In this document: positions 47,127-58,300 of the stretch, piece by piece
Layout: each line of letters opens with the position of its first letter
How positions within the stretch are numbered: position 1 is the stretch's first letter
Assembly (NCBI GenBank): GCA_947034885.2
Contig: OX344757.2
Coordinates: forward strand, 9,176,001 to 9,240,000
DNA length: 64,000 nucleotides
Source: Thuidium tamariscinum
Lineage: Eukaryota; Streptophyta; Bryopsida; Hypnales; Thuidiaceae
Direction: 5' to 3'
Translations under genes and position numbers: made by a program
Notes under the pieces: model-generated
Databases searched by the model: none
Told to the model about the DNA's origin: nothing
Seen by the model: the letters and a program-made list of their open reading frames with translations, nothing else

Positions 47127-47400
47127 CAGCAAGATGTTAAATCAGTCCCACGAAGGTGCGACAAAGGGGTAGAATGCGGCTCCAGTAGGATAAAACTCAT
47201 TTTACTAGGGGTTGATTGAGGTTTGGGGTTTAAGTTTTTGTTTGGTTTTTTGGTTGTGTTTGGGTATTCCTACAGAAATTCGGGGTCTTTGATGCCAAAT
47301 ATAAACTCAAAATTTGAAAAAAAATTTATGCAAAAAATAAAAAATTTCAGCGTTTATCCTGTGGTAAACTCAGGGACTTCGTGGGACAGATTTAACGTCA
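47127..47400. repeat. Inverted-repeat segment upstream of the small-protein gene
   Basis: GTTAAATCAGTCCCACGAAG near 47136 is mirrored by CTTCGTGGGACAGATTTAAC near 47375, one mismatch in 20. The part at 47270-47400 also resembles 54350-54470 upstream of PMS1. It is probably a small foldback element close to the promoter. Confidence 0.6.
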
Positions 47401-47778
47401 CGCGTAAAAACGCTAACCGCCTGATAATAGACTCATACTGCTTAATAACTTCAAACCCTGTTGGCATTCCCTCTGGCTCACCTTCCAAGTGACACCCCAG
47501 CTCCCCCACCCCTGCTCATGACACGTGCCCCCGCTGCTACTGCCTACTTTGAGAGTTGAGGGTCTCCACTTCCGCTTTTAGCGTACTTCTCCGTCGCTGC
47601 AGCTCCTCACACGATTGATTGCTCTGCCTAGCGCTCCTGGCGACATTGTGACACCAAGCTTTTGTTTCTCATTCGCAAGATCTTGAGCTCATTCGTTTCC
47701 TTCGTGACAGCTGAAAGAAAGAATTGAGAGAAATCGAGGTTATTGGAGTGTGGAGCTTCGGCCAATTAGAGTTTCGAA

Positions 47779-49083
47779 ATGGCGTCGCGGGAGCTATGGC
47801 GTCGTACTCTCTTAGCCATGCATCGTCCCCTGCAGTTCCCTGCTGTTGCTCCCGCTTCCTTGCACCAGGTACAATCATGGCTACAGTTGCTTTGTTATGG
47901 CTTTGTTGGTGTATTAAGGGTTTTGTGGTGAGCGGGTAAGATTGTTTCTGTCTGCATGAGCCAGTTCAGTGTATCGAGTTTTTTCTCATGCACGAGTCGT
48001 TTTTGGCTTTGATTTTCAGGTGAAGCGCGGCTTAGCAGTCGAGCGACCCGTGGATAGCTCCACATCGAACTGGGGAACAGGTGAGCCCCCCATTGATGAG
48101 AAGGCGACGAAGCGCGGGGTTGAACCGGGGACTCAGGCAAAGGGAACCGCATCGGTTGGGACGTCGTCAGAATCTGAAGGTGAAGTTGCGACGCCGAACC
48201 TTAGCAGACAGAAGAGCACTCGCGATTTCATCAACTCTAAGCGGGAAGAGCGTTTGAAGGCTTCTGAGAATGTACGCAATTCTTCTGTTTCCTAGGTTCT
48301 TTGTATTTCAAGATTCTTAAACCTAATTTCTTTCCCTTCTCTTCTAGTTGTTAACGATGCTGAAATGGAGAAATTATGAGATTTGGTGAGGCAATCATGT
48401 TTTCTTGAAACGTAGTACACGTTTTCTCCGGTTTTGGTGTTCATGAATCTTTTGGATTTACTGTATTGAGAAGTCTTTTTCGTTCTCTGGCTTATTTCTG
48501 CAACAAGGTTTTGGTGCTCGTCGCTTTAATGCACGTTGGAGTAGCTTATTTAGCGCTGTATTAGGTTCTTACTTACATGCTAGCGTAGTGGATGCTGTTT
48601 GTGTCACTTCAGTCATTTTAATATATGTAGGAGTGCGATTTTTGGGATCACTATAGAGCTGTAGAGAGATCTCTTTGGTGCAAGAGTTAAATCTTTTGAG
48701 ATCATACCTTTTTTTCCATGGATTTCTTGTGCAAGTGGGAGGTTGTAGACAGTAGACAAACCTATTTCCAGGCATCGATCGGTGGCCATAGACAATTAGT
48801 CAAGTCATGATTGCACAACTATGCTGATAAGTCCAACCAAATGTATGAGTAGAGGAGTTGCTGATGGTAATACGAGTCAGTTTTGGACAAGAAATCAGGT
48901 CTCGAATGCTCTTGTTACCATTTTTTTCCCTCGTGAGCAGAGTACAATTGTGTTCCACTTGATGAATATATACTGCATGTGTTGTTGCAGAATGCCAATC
49001 CCGAGGTAAAAAGGCAGCAGCAGGTTCACGAAGAAGTGAAGGAGACGGGAGCTGCTCATCCTGGTGACCTGGCAGGGGGGTGA
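47779..49083 (+). CDS. Small protein of unknown function, probable mitochondrial targeting, 3 exons, 144 aa
   Basis: Exons are 47779-47868, 48020-48271 and 48991-49083, phase 0 throughout with GT-AG ends. The start MASRELWRRTLLAMHRPLQF is rich in Arg, hydroxyl and hydrophobic residues and lacks acidic residues apart from one Glu, as in plant mitochondrial (or plastid) transit peptides. A likely cleavage zone lies near RGLAVE. The mature part is polar and probably disordered: SSTSNWGTGEPPIDEKATKR, then SLSR/STRDF, then a charged helix (KREERLKASENANPEVKRQQ) and VHEEV. I do not recognise the family. Intron 2 (719 bases) is much longer than intron 1. The gene structure rests on clean splice sites and phase, not on homology. 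Confidence 0.6.
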
Positions 49084-51235
49084 AGCCTGTGCCAGGAGTG
49101 TATTGACAAGGTGAAATTCTCTACATGTGGAAAGGGTTGAGAAAACATTCTACTGTGACACGGAATGTCCTTCGTAGATGTGAAATTTAAAGTACTTTAT
49201 AATTACGCATCACGATAGTAGGATGGATCTTGTGTCGTTTTCAGTACTCGGATATTGTACATCCTTGCATGTTTTGAGGGTAGGACAGGTTGTTGTTGCT
49301 TGTGTAGTGGTATGGGTAGCCTTTTATTCTCCCTCCCTCCCCTCCAAAGAAATCCTGAAGTCAAAGGAGGATTTGAGAAGCCAAGTCTACTGATGTTTGT
49401 GCGTATGCGCTTTTGTTTGTGTTCATTCGCATTTTTGTAAAACATGCTTTATATCAATCAGGAGATTGAAATATACAACTGTATTTTGAGTCAGGTTGTT
49501 TGGTCTTTGGAAGTGTCGTGATTAAATCATTGCCTTTTTTTGGTCACATCCTTGCAAGTGAAATGAGGCTTCTGATCCAGAGCATTTCGAGGGCACGACT
49601 TTTGGCTTGTAAATTTGAACTTACGGGGTTTGTGAAAGTACAATTGAAGCTGCAACTGAATTCGAAATATGGAATAAGCTAGAAATCTCGAATGTCCGTG
49701 AAGTTAATTCGAATAACACTATCTCATGCAACACATGTTGAAGTAATGAATTTAGGTGTAACTGTCACTGCAGTCGCCATCAGTTAAAGCAGTTCCATTT
49801 CTTCTTTAGTGCTAAAAAATCTCGAAACTGAAGTATTGAATTGCCCTAGATTTGTATCCATCACTGTATTGCCACTTGCTCTCAAAATCTCATCCTTGCA
49901 ACAATCATATTTATCATAAGCTGCTTGGAATCCCCATCTGGTACTGTGCTGGAAGGTAGGTGTGCAACTGTGCATAATTGCGACTAATTGTGATCCAGGT
50001 TGAATTTTCATAATCAAAATGAGTGTTGATCCCTGATGGAATTTGGTATCGGTGGATGATTTTTGACATCTGAGATTGGCCACTATAGTACCTATGTACG
50101 ACCATAACTAAGATTATAGACAACTAAAGTCGGGTGATTGAAGTTAAGTACTTTGATTTATACTTACACTAATATCTAAAACTGATAAATCTATTGACAA
50201 TGGACCAATGGATCTATGGACAACAATAAGCCAAACAATGACAAGTTTTGATATGAACATGTTTTGATGGAAATCTGTCAATGGATGTATATCCAACCAA
50301 GGCTAGAATGTTTGTTTTTTTTCTTTTCTAACGTTGGGACTAAAAGTTTATGGCACATGTCCCAAAGTACAGTGCAAGAAAAAGAAAGGAGCCAGTAAAA
50401 GTACTCCACTAAAAACCTCCAAACTCCTCTGTTCCACAAAAAAACTCCATTTTTTAATTTTGACCATTTAGTATTAGTTTTTTTCGAGTTTTTTTGTGTT
50501 GAATGACCTTGTGAGGGCAAGTGAAACAATGTGGGAGCAAACCTTAAGATTTGCAAGTTTAGCCTTGCCCATTTAAAGCTCATTGCATAAAATGCTCCTT
50601 CAAATATTAGTATTAACAAAGTACTATGCACCGACTTCGTGCCTATGCAAATTTGATTATAAAGTCAATGAATTTTGGATATTTAGATTAGAGAAGAAGT
50701 TTCTAGAATTTTAATGTTGCCACCACCCTTTAAATAATTTAAAATAATAGAAGCAACAACGTTTCTAAACTATGCTCAAAAAATCATACTTTGCACATGG
50801 ATTTTGGATGTTTAAATGATAGTACCTAAACTAAACATTTTGCATAGATTTAGGAGATGGGTTAATTGTTCTTCAATGCATGTGTTTCTAGCACTATGAC
50901 TTAAAAAATGTTTAATTTTTCAAGGGGAAGATTTTAGGAGGCTTATAGTAGAACAGAGGGAATAGTTTTTGTGCAATTGAAATGAGAAGATTGGCATTTG
51001 ATTTAGCATACTTTTTGCCTTCTAAAATATTTGTTTTCCCTTGTGCTACACCAAATCATGCCTAGAATACCTTAAATGATCAGTTACAGGTGGTATATAG
51101 ACCTACCAAAAAAGTTTCATTTTACATAGTAGAAAAAATTTATTTGCCAAGTTGGCAACTTCATCAAGTACTACTTTTTCTTCTATAAAGAATGCATTGG
51201 TTTAAAGAATTGATGTATACACTAGAAGAAAACTA
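49084..51235. other. Gene-free interval with 3' flank then AT-rich sequence
   Basis: The first few hundred bases are probably the 3' UTR of the small-protein gene. The rest grows AT-rich and contains no credible gene; scattered frames up to 117 codons show no similarity that I recognise. Confidence 0.45.
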
Positions 51236-51241
51236 TGACAG

Positions 51242-51440
51242 AACTGTGTTGTAGTCAATATAAAAGTGTGGAATGGATTGTGTTGAAGTTTCCCTTTGTT
51301 ATGCGGAATTTTTCATTCTAATACAAAATTCTGCATTTTACTTGTTCAATTTTGTATTGAAACGCAAAATTTTGCATTATGAAGGGAGAACTCAACAAAA
51401 TCCATTCTACACTTTGCTGTTGAATGCAATGTAGTCTTTG
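51242..51440. repeat. Foldback repeat (about 200 bp)
   Basis: The left arm TGTTGTAGTCAATATAAAAG...GGAATGGATTGTGTTGAAG is mirrored by the right arm CTCAACAAAATCCATTCTAC...TTGAATGCAATGTAGTC, with the centre near 51340. Arms are roughly 95 bases with scattered mismatches. It abuts the tandem array at 51429. Probably a MITE. Confidence 0.6.
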
Positions 51441-51734
51441 TTAAGTAAAACGCAAATTTGACAAGTTTAATTGTCCATGGCACTATGTTTTGGTGTCAAA
51501 TAAACTTCAAAGTTTTATAAAATCTTATCAACGCAGTCTTTGTTAAGTAAAATGCAAATTTGACAAGTTTAATTGTCCAAGGCACTATGTTTTGGTGTCA
51601 AATAAACTTCAAAGTTTTATAAAATCTTATCAACGCAGTCTTTGTTAAGTAAAATGCAAATTTGACAAGTTTAATTGTCCAAGGCACTATGTTTTGGTGT
51701 CAAATAAACTTCAAAGTTTTATAAAATCTTATCC
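51429..51734. repeat. Tandem array, 102-base unit, 3 copies, at the left end of a family A element
   Basis: Units start near 51431, 51533 and 51635 and differ by only a few bases. Each contains GCAGTCTTTGTTAAGTAAAA, TTGTCCAAGGCACTATG (a decayed family A left terminus) and CTTCAAAGTTTTATAAAATC. The array is therefore the amplified left end of the element that continues to 52326. Confidence 0.9.
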
Positions 51735-52326
51735 AAATACTTTTTTGATGGTTTCATTTCTATCTAAATATCCTTTGAAGTCTATCTTACGTTTCAAAAA
51801 TCTAATTTTGAAAAAAATTGTTCAAGATTTTTCTGTTGAAATTTTCTTGCAAAGATGTATACTACAAATCTTGTTATTTTAGTGTTAGAAGCTTTTGAAA
51901 TGATTCTCAAATGCATTGAATCTTGAGAGAAAAATTTCATTGGAAAAACTCATCTAAAATATAGGGGAGTAGACTTTAGAAGTGAGGAATCAATTATAAT
52001 TATTGCATGCTATGTTTTTCAACATCACAATTTTTTTTATCACAACTTTAAATTTGACATGTGAAATGTCAATTAAAAGACTTCAAATAATTTTCATTCA
52101 TTAAACACCTTCTTGAAAAAGCATTATAATTTTACAATCCATTCATGATATTGCCATATTTTTTTCTTTGTGTGATCAATCTACAATACTTCTAGTTTGA
52201 ATTCAAATAATTCAATATGTCTAATTTCCTATAATTTTGAGTGAATTGATAAAGGTTATCAAAATTTGGGCTTTTTGAACAAACTTTGAGAAGCTCAAAG
52301 AAGGTCTAAGTGTCATTTAGGAATTA
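51662..52326. mobile_element. TTAA-type family A element, decayed
   Basis: The left end TTGACAAGTTTAATTGTCCAAGG corresponds to TTAA-CCCCTAAATGCCCAAGG. The right end is GTGTCATTTAGGAA then a TTAA at 52323. The interior matches family A, for example the GTTAGAAGCTTTTGAAATGA and TTTGAGTGAATTGATAAAG segments. Confidence 0.6.
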
Positions 52327-52585
52327 ATGTAGTAATTAAGATGTAGATGTAGAGAAAAGAGCTGATTCCTTCAAGCACCCTTTCTTTTTGAGATTTTGTT
52401 ACACCAATGTAGATGCTCTTTTATTGAATTAATTTTTCCTATTTGTATTACAAGTATCTTAGTCTTTACCAAAGTTAGCCTATTTGTATAATTATTAATT
52501 AGTAAAGGTTGAAATATTATTGTTGTTTGAAAAACTAATAGCTCTCATACATTATAAGAAGACCTATCTTTGTAGCATTAGGAAT

Positions 52586-52796
52586 CACTACAAGAGAAAA
52601 GGGTGTTTTAAGTATAGTCTTAGAGATAAAATTTTCAGTAATGACCTTTTTAGGAGACCTTAAGTAAGAAATAATTGTCTTTTTAGTAAAATTTTACTAG
52701 AAAGACAGTTATTTCTTATTTAAAGTCTCCTAAAAAAGTCATTACTTAAAATGTTATCTCTAGGACTATACTTAAAACACCTTTTTTCTTGTAGTG
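52586..52796. mobile_element. CACTA-type MITE forming a near-perfect palindrome (211 bp)
   Basis: Starts CACTACAAGAGAAAAGG and ends CCTTTTTTCTTGTAGTG. The arms mirror each other over almost their whole length (GTGTTTTAAGTATAGTC, AGTAATGAC, TTAGGAGAC, AGTAAAATTTTACT at the centre). Flanks are AAT and CAT, so a 3-base duplication is imperfect. It uses the same terminal sequence as the 1.9-kb CACTA element and may be mobilised by the same enzyme. Confidence 0.85.
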
Positions 52797-53559
52797 CATT
52801 TTCTCGAATTTTCTTGGAATGGGTGCAAACGAGCTATTAGGAGCCACTTCCTTAAGTCCTTTTGGGAGTCTTTTTTGAAATTTTAGTGGAATGTTTTATT
52901 CAAAAAATTCACCAATTTCATCTAAATTAGTTCTAAAAATCATTCAAAGTTGTCAACAATGTCAAATTCTATCTAAAACATCATTACTTTCAATCAGAAA
53001 GTTACTAAATCATCTAATTTAAAATTCAGCAAAGGAATAAAAAGCATTGGTTACATGTGTTTTTTTGTACTTAATTAGAATGATGAGATGACATCATGAA
53101 CTATGCAATATTCAAACATGACACTGTAACATTTATGATTAATAAGCCATATTTTCTTAGAACAAATTTAAGAAAATTTGAGCTCTACAATCAATAATGG
53201 TCTTTAAAAAGCAGTGGTTACCGCTTGGTTGGCTTTTAATAGCTCGTTTTGACCCAAATAGCTTTTGTGAATGCAAAACTTCACTCCTTCCTTTAATCCA
53301 TAGTCAAAAAGGTTTTATTGTGATACTATTGGACCTAAGTATAAGAAGTTGGAGTGAAGTCTTACAAACCCTCTATTTTCAAAGAAGGGATGGCACATTA
53401 AAAAAAATTCCGAAAGTTCTATTTGTTTTAAAAAATTATATTTGATTTTTGTGAATAAGAATTTTTAATAATTTTCTTGTGACATGCCTTACTTTTCTTA
53501 AAAGGCAAGCAATCTTGTTTATCCAAACTCTACTCCAACTCTAACTCAAAAATCCACCA

Positions 53560-53885
53560 AGGTACAAGGTCCATAAAAGTACTTCATCTCTAAATGCTTC
53601 TTCTTTGCAAAGATACATTCTATTTTTTCATTGCACTAACAATGTACAAAAGGTATACATTTTGGGAAGTGGATGCTTTTAGTAATTACCATGCTTCAAT
53701 TCCAAAATTCACAACTAATTCTACAAAGCTTCTAAAAACATGAAACAACTTTGCATATATGCCAATTTCATTGGTCTTCAAAAAATACTTCCAAAAAAAT
53801 ATTTCAAGAAGTTTTAACTTCCCCAAATTAATTTCCAACTCTTTAATGGATACTTTATAGACTTCCTAACTTACTACTTTGTACC
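53560..53885. repeat. Decayed relative of the TA-flanked MITE at 4190-4522
   Basis: Shared pieces in order: AAGGTACAAGGTCCA, AACAATGTACAAAAGGTATACATTTTGG, CACAACTAATTCTACAAAGC and CATGAAACAAC, ending TTCCTAACTTACTACTTTG. Termini are too decayed for exact limits. Confidence 0.5.
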
Positions 53886-54063
53886 TTTACTTTCAGAACA
53901 AATCATGCACCTTTTTGTAAAAACAACAAAAAAATGTGACAAATTTTGTTGTACGTCCATCAACATTGTTACCTTTCGGTTTATTAGGATATTTCTGCTG
54001 CAATAATAATACAAATTCCTAAGTAGTGTATTGAAGATAGTAGTGAGTAGGGGTTGTCATACG

Positions 54064-54171
54064 ATATTCCCATTTTCAATCTTGAGAGAATGGAGACATG
54101 ACACTCTCTCCTTGGCACTCTCTCCTTGGCCTCAGGAGACTCCATTCTTTGAAAATTGAGAATGGGAATAT
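54064..54171. repeat. Short hairpin-forming inverted repeat
   Basis: ATATTCCCATTTTCAATCTT at 54064 is mirrored by GAAAATTGAGAATGGGAATAT ending at 54171; arms of about 32 bases with the GAGAATGGAG/CTCCATTC continuation. The loop contains a direct repeat CTCTCTCCTTGGC. It may be a small MITE. Confidence 0.6.
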
Positions 54172-54349
54172 TCACCTTTGCAAATCAAGAATGATTGTGA
54201 AGAATATTTTCATTTCTCTTTTTTTTCCACCTTGCCTTGAATAAAGTAAAAAGGTCAAAGTGAATTGACCCCTTGATTGTCCCCTCCAAGTCATTTCATG
54301 GGTGCAGTAAAAAAAAAAGTCCTTAATTTGTGCTTGCATTAACCATAGC

Positions 54350-54475
54350 TAGTTTGGGACCTCTGAATGCAAATATGAATTCAAAATTTACAAATTTTAT
54401 CATGAGTGAAAATAAAAAATTTCACCGTTTTCCTGAGCTCGGGACGAGTGAGGGGGTCAGCCAGTTCACTCCGGC
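54350..54475. repeat. Segment shared with 47270-47400, upstream of PMS1
   Basis: GAATGCAAATATGAATTCAAAATTTACAA...AAAATAAAAAATTTCACCG corresponds to GATGCCAAATATAAACTCAAAATTTG...AAAAATAAAAAATTTCAGCG upstream of the small-protein gene. Both lie 0.4-1 kb before a gene start. Confidence 0.5.
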
Positions 54476-54645
54476 CTGCAGAAATGCCTGCACCTCTGTA
54501 TTCCAATTGAAGCTGCCGCATTTTCGTTACAGAGTAGTGCAGGAATGCGTGGGCTTTGTTACTGAAGCTGCCACATTTGCGTTGCAGAGAGTAGTGCAGA
54601 AATGTGTGCATCTTGTTGTTGAAGCTGCCGCATTTGGGTTTTTCT
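54475..54645. repeat. Imperfect tandem repeat, about 56-base unit, 3 copies
   Basis: GAAGCTGCC(G/A)CATTT recurs at 54509, 54564 and 54621, with GTAGTGCAG(G/A)AATG(C/T)GTG between copies. The array lies in the presumed upstream region of PMS1. Confidence 0.75.
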
Positions 54646-55344
54646 GCTTCCCTACAATCTATTTCACGTTTTTTTTCAGGTGATCTTCGCCGCGGTGCAC
54701 TACTCGTGTTGCCGTTGTCTTTCTGAATAGAATCTCTCGTGTTGGATGTCTTGCTGAATTGCTTCTGGTGTATTTCGTCTGTGCAGTACAGCCTTTTCCT
54801 TTAGTTTCTTCATCGAAGAGCATTGGAATTTCTGCTCATTTTCTTAAATCCAGAAGACTTGGGGCTGACTTAGGGCTTGGAATTTTGTAGAGATCGAGCA
54901 TGCAGAATTGAAAGAGGTGCAGGTATTGATGCAAGTGGATTCACGTTCGAGATGTTTGTTTTCTACTAGTGCGCAGATAAATCTTGTTCTCCATTCTCCT
55001 TCTCCACACAACACGAAAGGGGTGTCACACCTTCTTCATGGAGAAAGGCTCCTAATTGGATCCTCTTTTCTCTCCACAACTGCTCATCCTCCAGAGAAGT
55101 TTCATTCTCGGAGAAGGTGTGACAACCCCCGTACAAATATGCGATGAGATCCGCAGTGTTCGCGCAATTGATTGTCGAAAATTTCCTTTGCCAAATTCGT
55201 TGCGGGAGCTTCGAAATTTAACAAGATGCAAATGCTTTGGGATGCAAACTTGGTCTTTTCGCGATCGCAGTAGCTGAAGAAACCCAATTTCGCACCACCC
55301 GTTCGGCAGAGCTTGGGGAACTTCCTCTTTTCACAGGCCTTGCC
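54646..55344 (+). promoter_or_regulatory. Presumed promoter and 5' UTR of PMS1
   Basis: Mixed-composition sequence directly before the PMS1 start, with pyrimidine-rich patches. The frame open ahead of the PMS1 ATG has no in-frame ATG back to 55237. No specific promoter motif could be fixed. Confidence 0.35.
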
Positions 55345-58300
55345 ATGGTGACGAGCACCAGCACGCAAGGGGGGAGAATTCAGCCCATCGACAGGGCGGC
55401 CGTCCACCGCATCTGCTCTGGCCAGGTCGGTGCTACATTCTCTTAAGTCTCTTCACTGTTGCTAAGTTTGCTGGCATTGATATCCTCTACCGGCAGTCGG
55501 AACCACAACAGTCGTGGCACTTTGAACATAGTTTCTGTTATGAGAAAGATTAGGTTTTTAGTACGCGTGTTTGCAAATCAAAGAGGACTTTAAAGCGTTA
55601 TTTTGATATCATATTGAACAGTTTTAACGGTTCAAAGTTTCATTCGTAGGTGGTCTGTAATCGACACACCAAATTGAGAAGCAGTAGATGCAAGTAGATG
55701 CAAGGGTTCAAAGTATTATTAGTTGATGGTCCGAACCCGACTTACCAAATTGCGACATTTTGAGCACAGTTTCTATTATGAGAATAATCAGGTTTTCAGT
55801 ATTCTTGTTAGCAAATCAAAGACGACCATATGCTCTAGTTGCAAGGGTTCGAAGTTTTAACAGTAGATGGTCTAGAACCGACACACCAAAATTGCGGCAC
55901 CCTGAGCATGAGCATAGTTTCTGTTATGAGAACGATCAGACTCTTATCACTCTTGTTAGCAAATCAAAGAGCATTCCGACGTGTTACTTGGATTTCATAT
56001 GCAATAGTTGCAAGGGTTCAAAGTTTACAACGGACACGAGTTGGTGTTCATACTCAAACTTAATATGCAAGAGTTCGGAGTGTCACATGTAGGGAGGGGG
56101 TCGCTATTAGGTGGGATAACCTTTTGTGATGATTGGGTTTCTAAGGTGTTAGCGATTTCTGTACAGGTGGTGCTGGACTTGGCAACGGCCGTGAAGGAAC
56201 TCGTGGAGAATAGCCTCGATGCAGGCGCCACGAGTGTGGAGATTCGACTCAAGGAGTATGGAAGTATGCTCATCGAAGTTGCTGACAATGGGTCGGGAGT
56301 GTCACCCGAGAATTACCAGGCATAAATGCTTACTATCCTTTTTGCATTTGTATAGGGTAGACATGTCATCGACTGTACGCTTCCCCTTCTCTTTGCACAA
56401 ATCCCACACTAACTCCGCACTAACTGCGTGTAAATGACAAATAATACTTGATTCTTGAACTAGTTTTTTCGTGGAAGTTTCAAGACTTAATCAGTCATAG
56501 TTCAAGGAAGTTTCAAATCGTGTAACATAATTTCGAATTTGCTAATCCATTCGAAACTCTGTTTGCGCAGCTCATGACATGTCTATTAGATGTGCAGTGA
56601 AGGGATGCCCTTGTTTCGTGTGGATGTTCATCTCTAAGTGAATCATAAATCACAAGATATACATGATTCTTTGAATCATTTTTCTTGGGGAAGATTCAAG
56701 ACTCAATAATTCAAAACCATGTTACATGATTTAAACTTGGGGTTTGTGCCTGCTGAGACCCTGCGTTGGGTGGAGTGCTTGCAGGGGCTGACCCTGAAGT
56801 ACCACACGTCCAAGATTTCCGAGTTCGCGGACTTGCAGACGCTGTCGTCGTTCGGGTTCCGAGGCGAGGCGTTGAGCTCGCTGTGCGCGTTGTCGGACGT
56901 GAACGTCACCACTCGCACCAAAGAGGACGCCGTCGGTGCCCGTCTCACGTACGACCATTCGGGGGCGCTGGTCGCGCGGGAGAGCGTGGCCAGGGCCGTG
57001 GGCACCACGGTGGCGGTCGCCAAGCTCTTCTCGCCCTTGCCTGTCAGGTACAAGGAGTTCAATCGCAACATCCGGCGCGAGTACGGGCGTCTCTTGTCCA
57101 TCTTACAGGTCAATTGTTCTGGGCTTTCATTGCCATTGCCATTGCCTTGCGTAAATTGGCATCCGCTGGATTGCTCACATTGCCACATGATTGAAGTTAG
57201 AGGTAGGGTTAGGGTTTAAGGTCAATTGGTCTCCCTTTTTACCTGTTGACATTTAATACAGTCAAGGGTTAATGGGTTTGATATGTCCAATTTCGATTGA
57301 TCTTTTGTGAAAAATCAATCGCTCAGATGGTTCCAGATCTTATATCCTCGGAATCAGTGAGGAAGGCTGCTTGTGTTCATCAACAAATAGATCAAATTGA
57401 ACTAAGAAAAAGGTTGTCATAGGACCCACTTAAAAAGTGCTAAAATGAATGTAAGACCCAAATTGGGCGGTTTTGAGTATGTTGTATAGAAACCTAAATT
57501 TTGGAATCGTGAATTTTTAACAGTATGATCAATCAAATGGGTCATTTTCAAATTAATGATCTCTGGCACTTTGGGTTCAATATATCCACAACCGAATGAG
57601 GTGCCGTTAAGGTTGAGTTCCGGGTTCCTCAATTTCATGTTTCTGTTGCTCACAGGCATACGCATTGATAGCCAAGGGAGTCCGAATAGTGTGTACCAAC
57701 CAGGTTGGAAAGAGTGGGCGGACGATCGTCGTTCAGACACAAGGCAGTGGCTCGGTGAGAGATAACATTATCACCGTGTTTGGTAGCAAGACTGCTGCAT
57801 GTCTAGAGCCGTTGGATTTGCTTGTCTCCGACGGTTGCCATATAGAAGGGTTCGTCTCCAAGCCTGGTTCTGGTTGTGGCAGGTGCAGCTTGTTCCACTC
57901 CATGCCTGAAACCAAAGCATAGAATTTTCACTGAAAGTTTTCTTTTGTTTTGTTTTCCAAAGGTTGTTTGATTTTCTTGGCAATATTACCAGCATTCTGT
58001 TTCTCGTGCATGTCATGGTATTCTAGGGAACGTTTGTTAAGCACCCTCTGAATTGGCATGAAAAGGAAACCCTGACATCTTGTTTTGCATGATTTTGTAA
58101 TTGCATTGCTATTTACTGGTTTTGTGGGGTTGGGACTGAATCTGGCAGGGCTTCAAGTGACCGACAGTTTGTGTATGTGAACGGCCGTCCTGTTGACCTT
58201 CCGAAGGTCAATAAGTTATTGAATGAGCTTTATGGATCCTGCAACTCCGTCCAAAAGCCAATGGCTGTATTGAATTTCATCCTGGCGCCCACAGCTTATG

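Noticed and set aside
53197-53445. 82-codon frame beginning MVFKKQWLPLGWLL
   Set aside because: Isolated, in AT-rich repeat sequence, no family resemblance and no splice context.
54064-54171. Hairpin as a microRNA precursor
   Set aside because: The arms fit, but the loop is repetitive and nothing shows a defined mature product; a small MITE is as likely.
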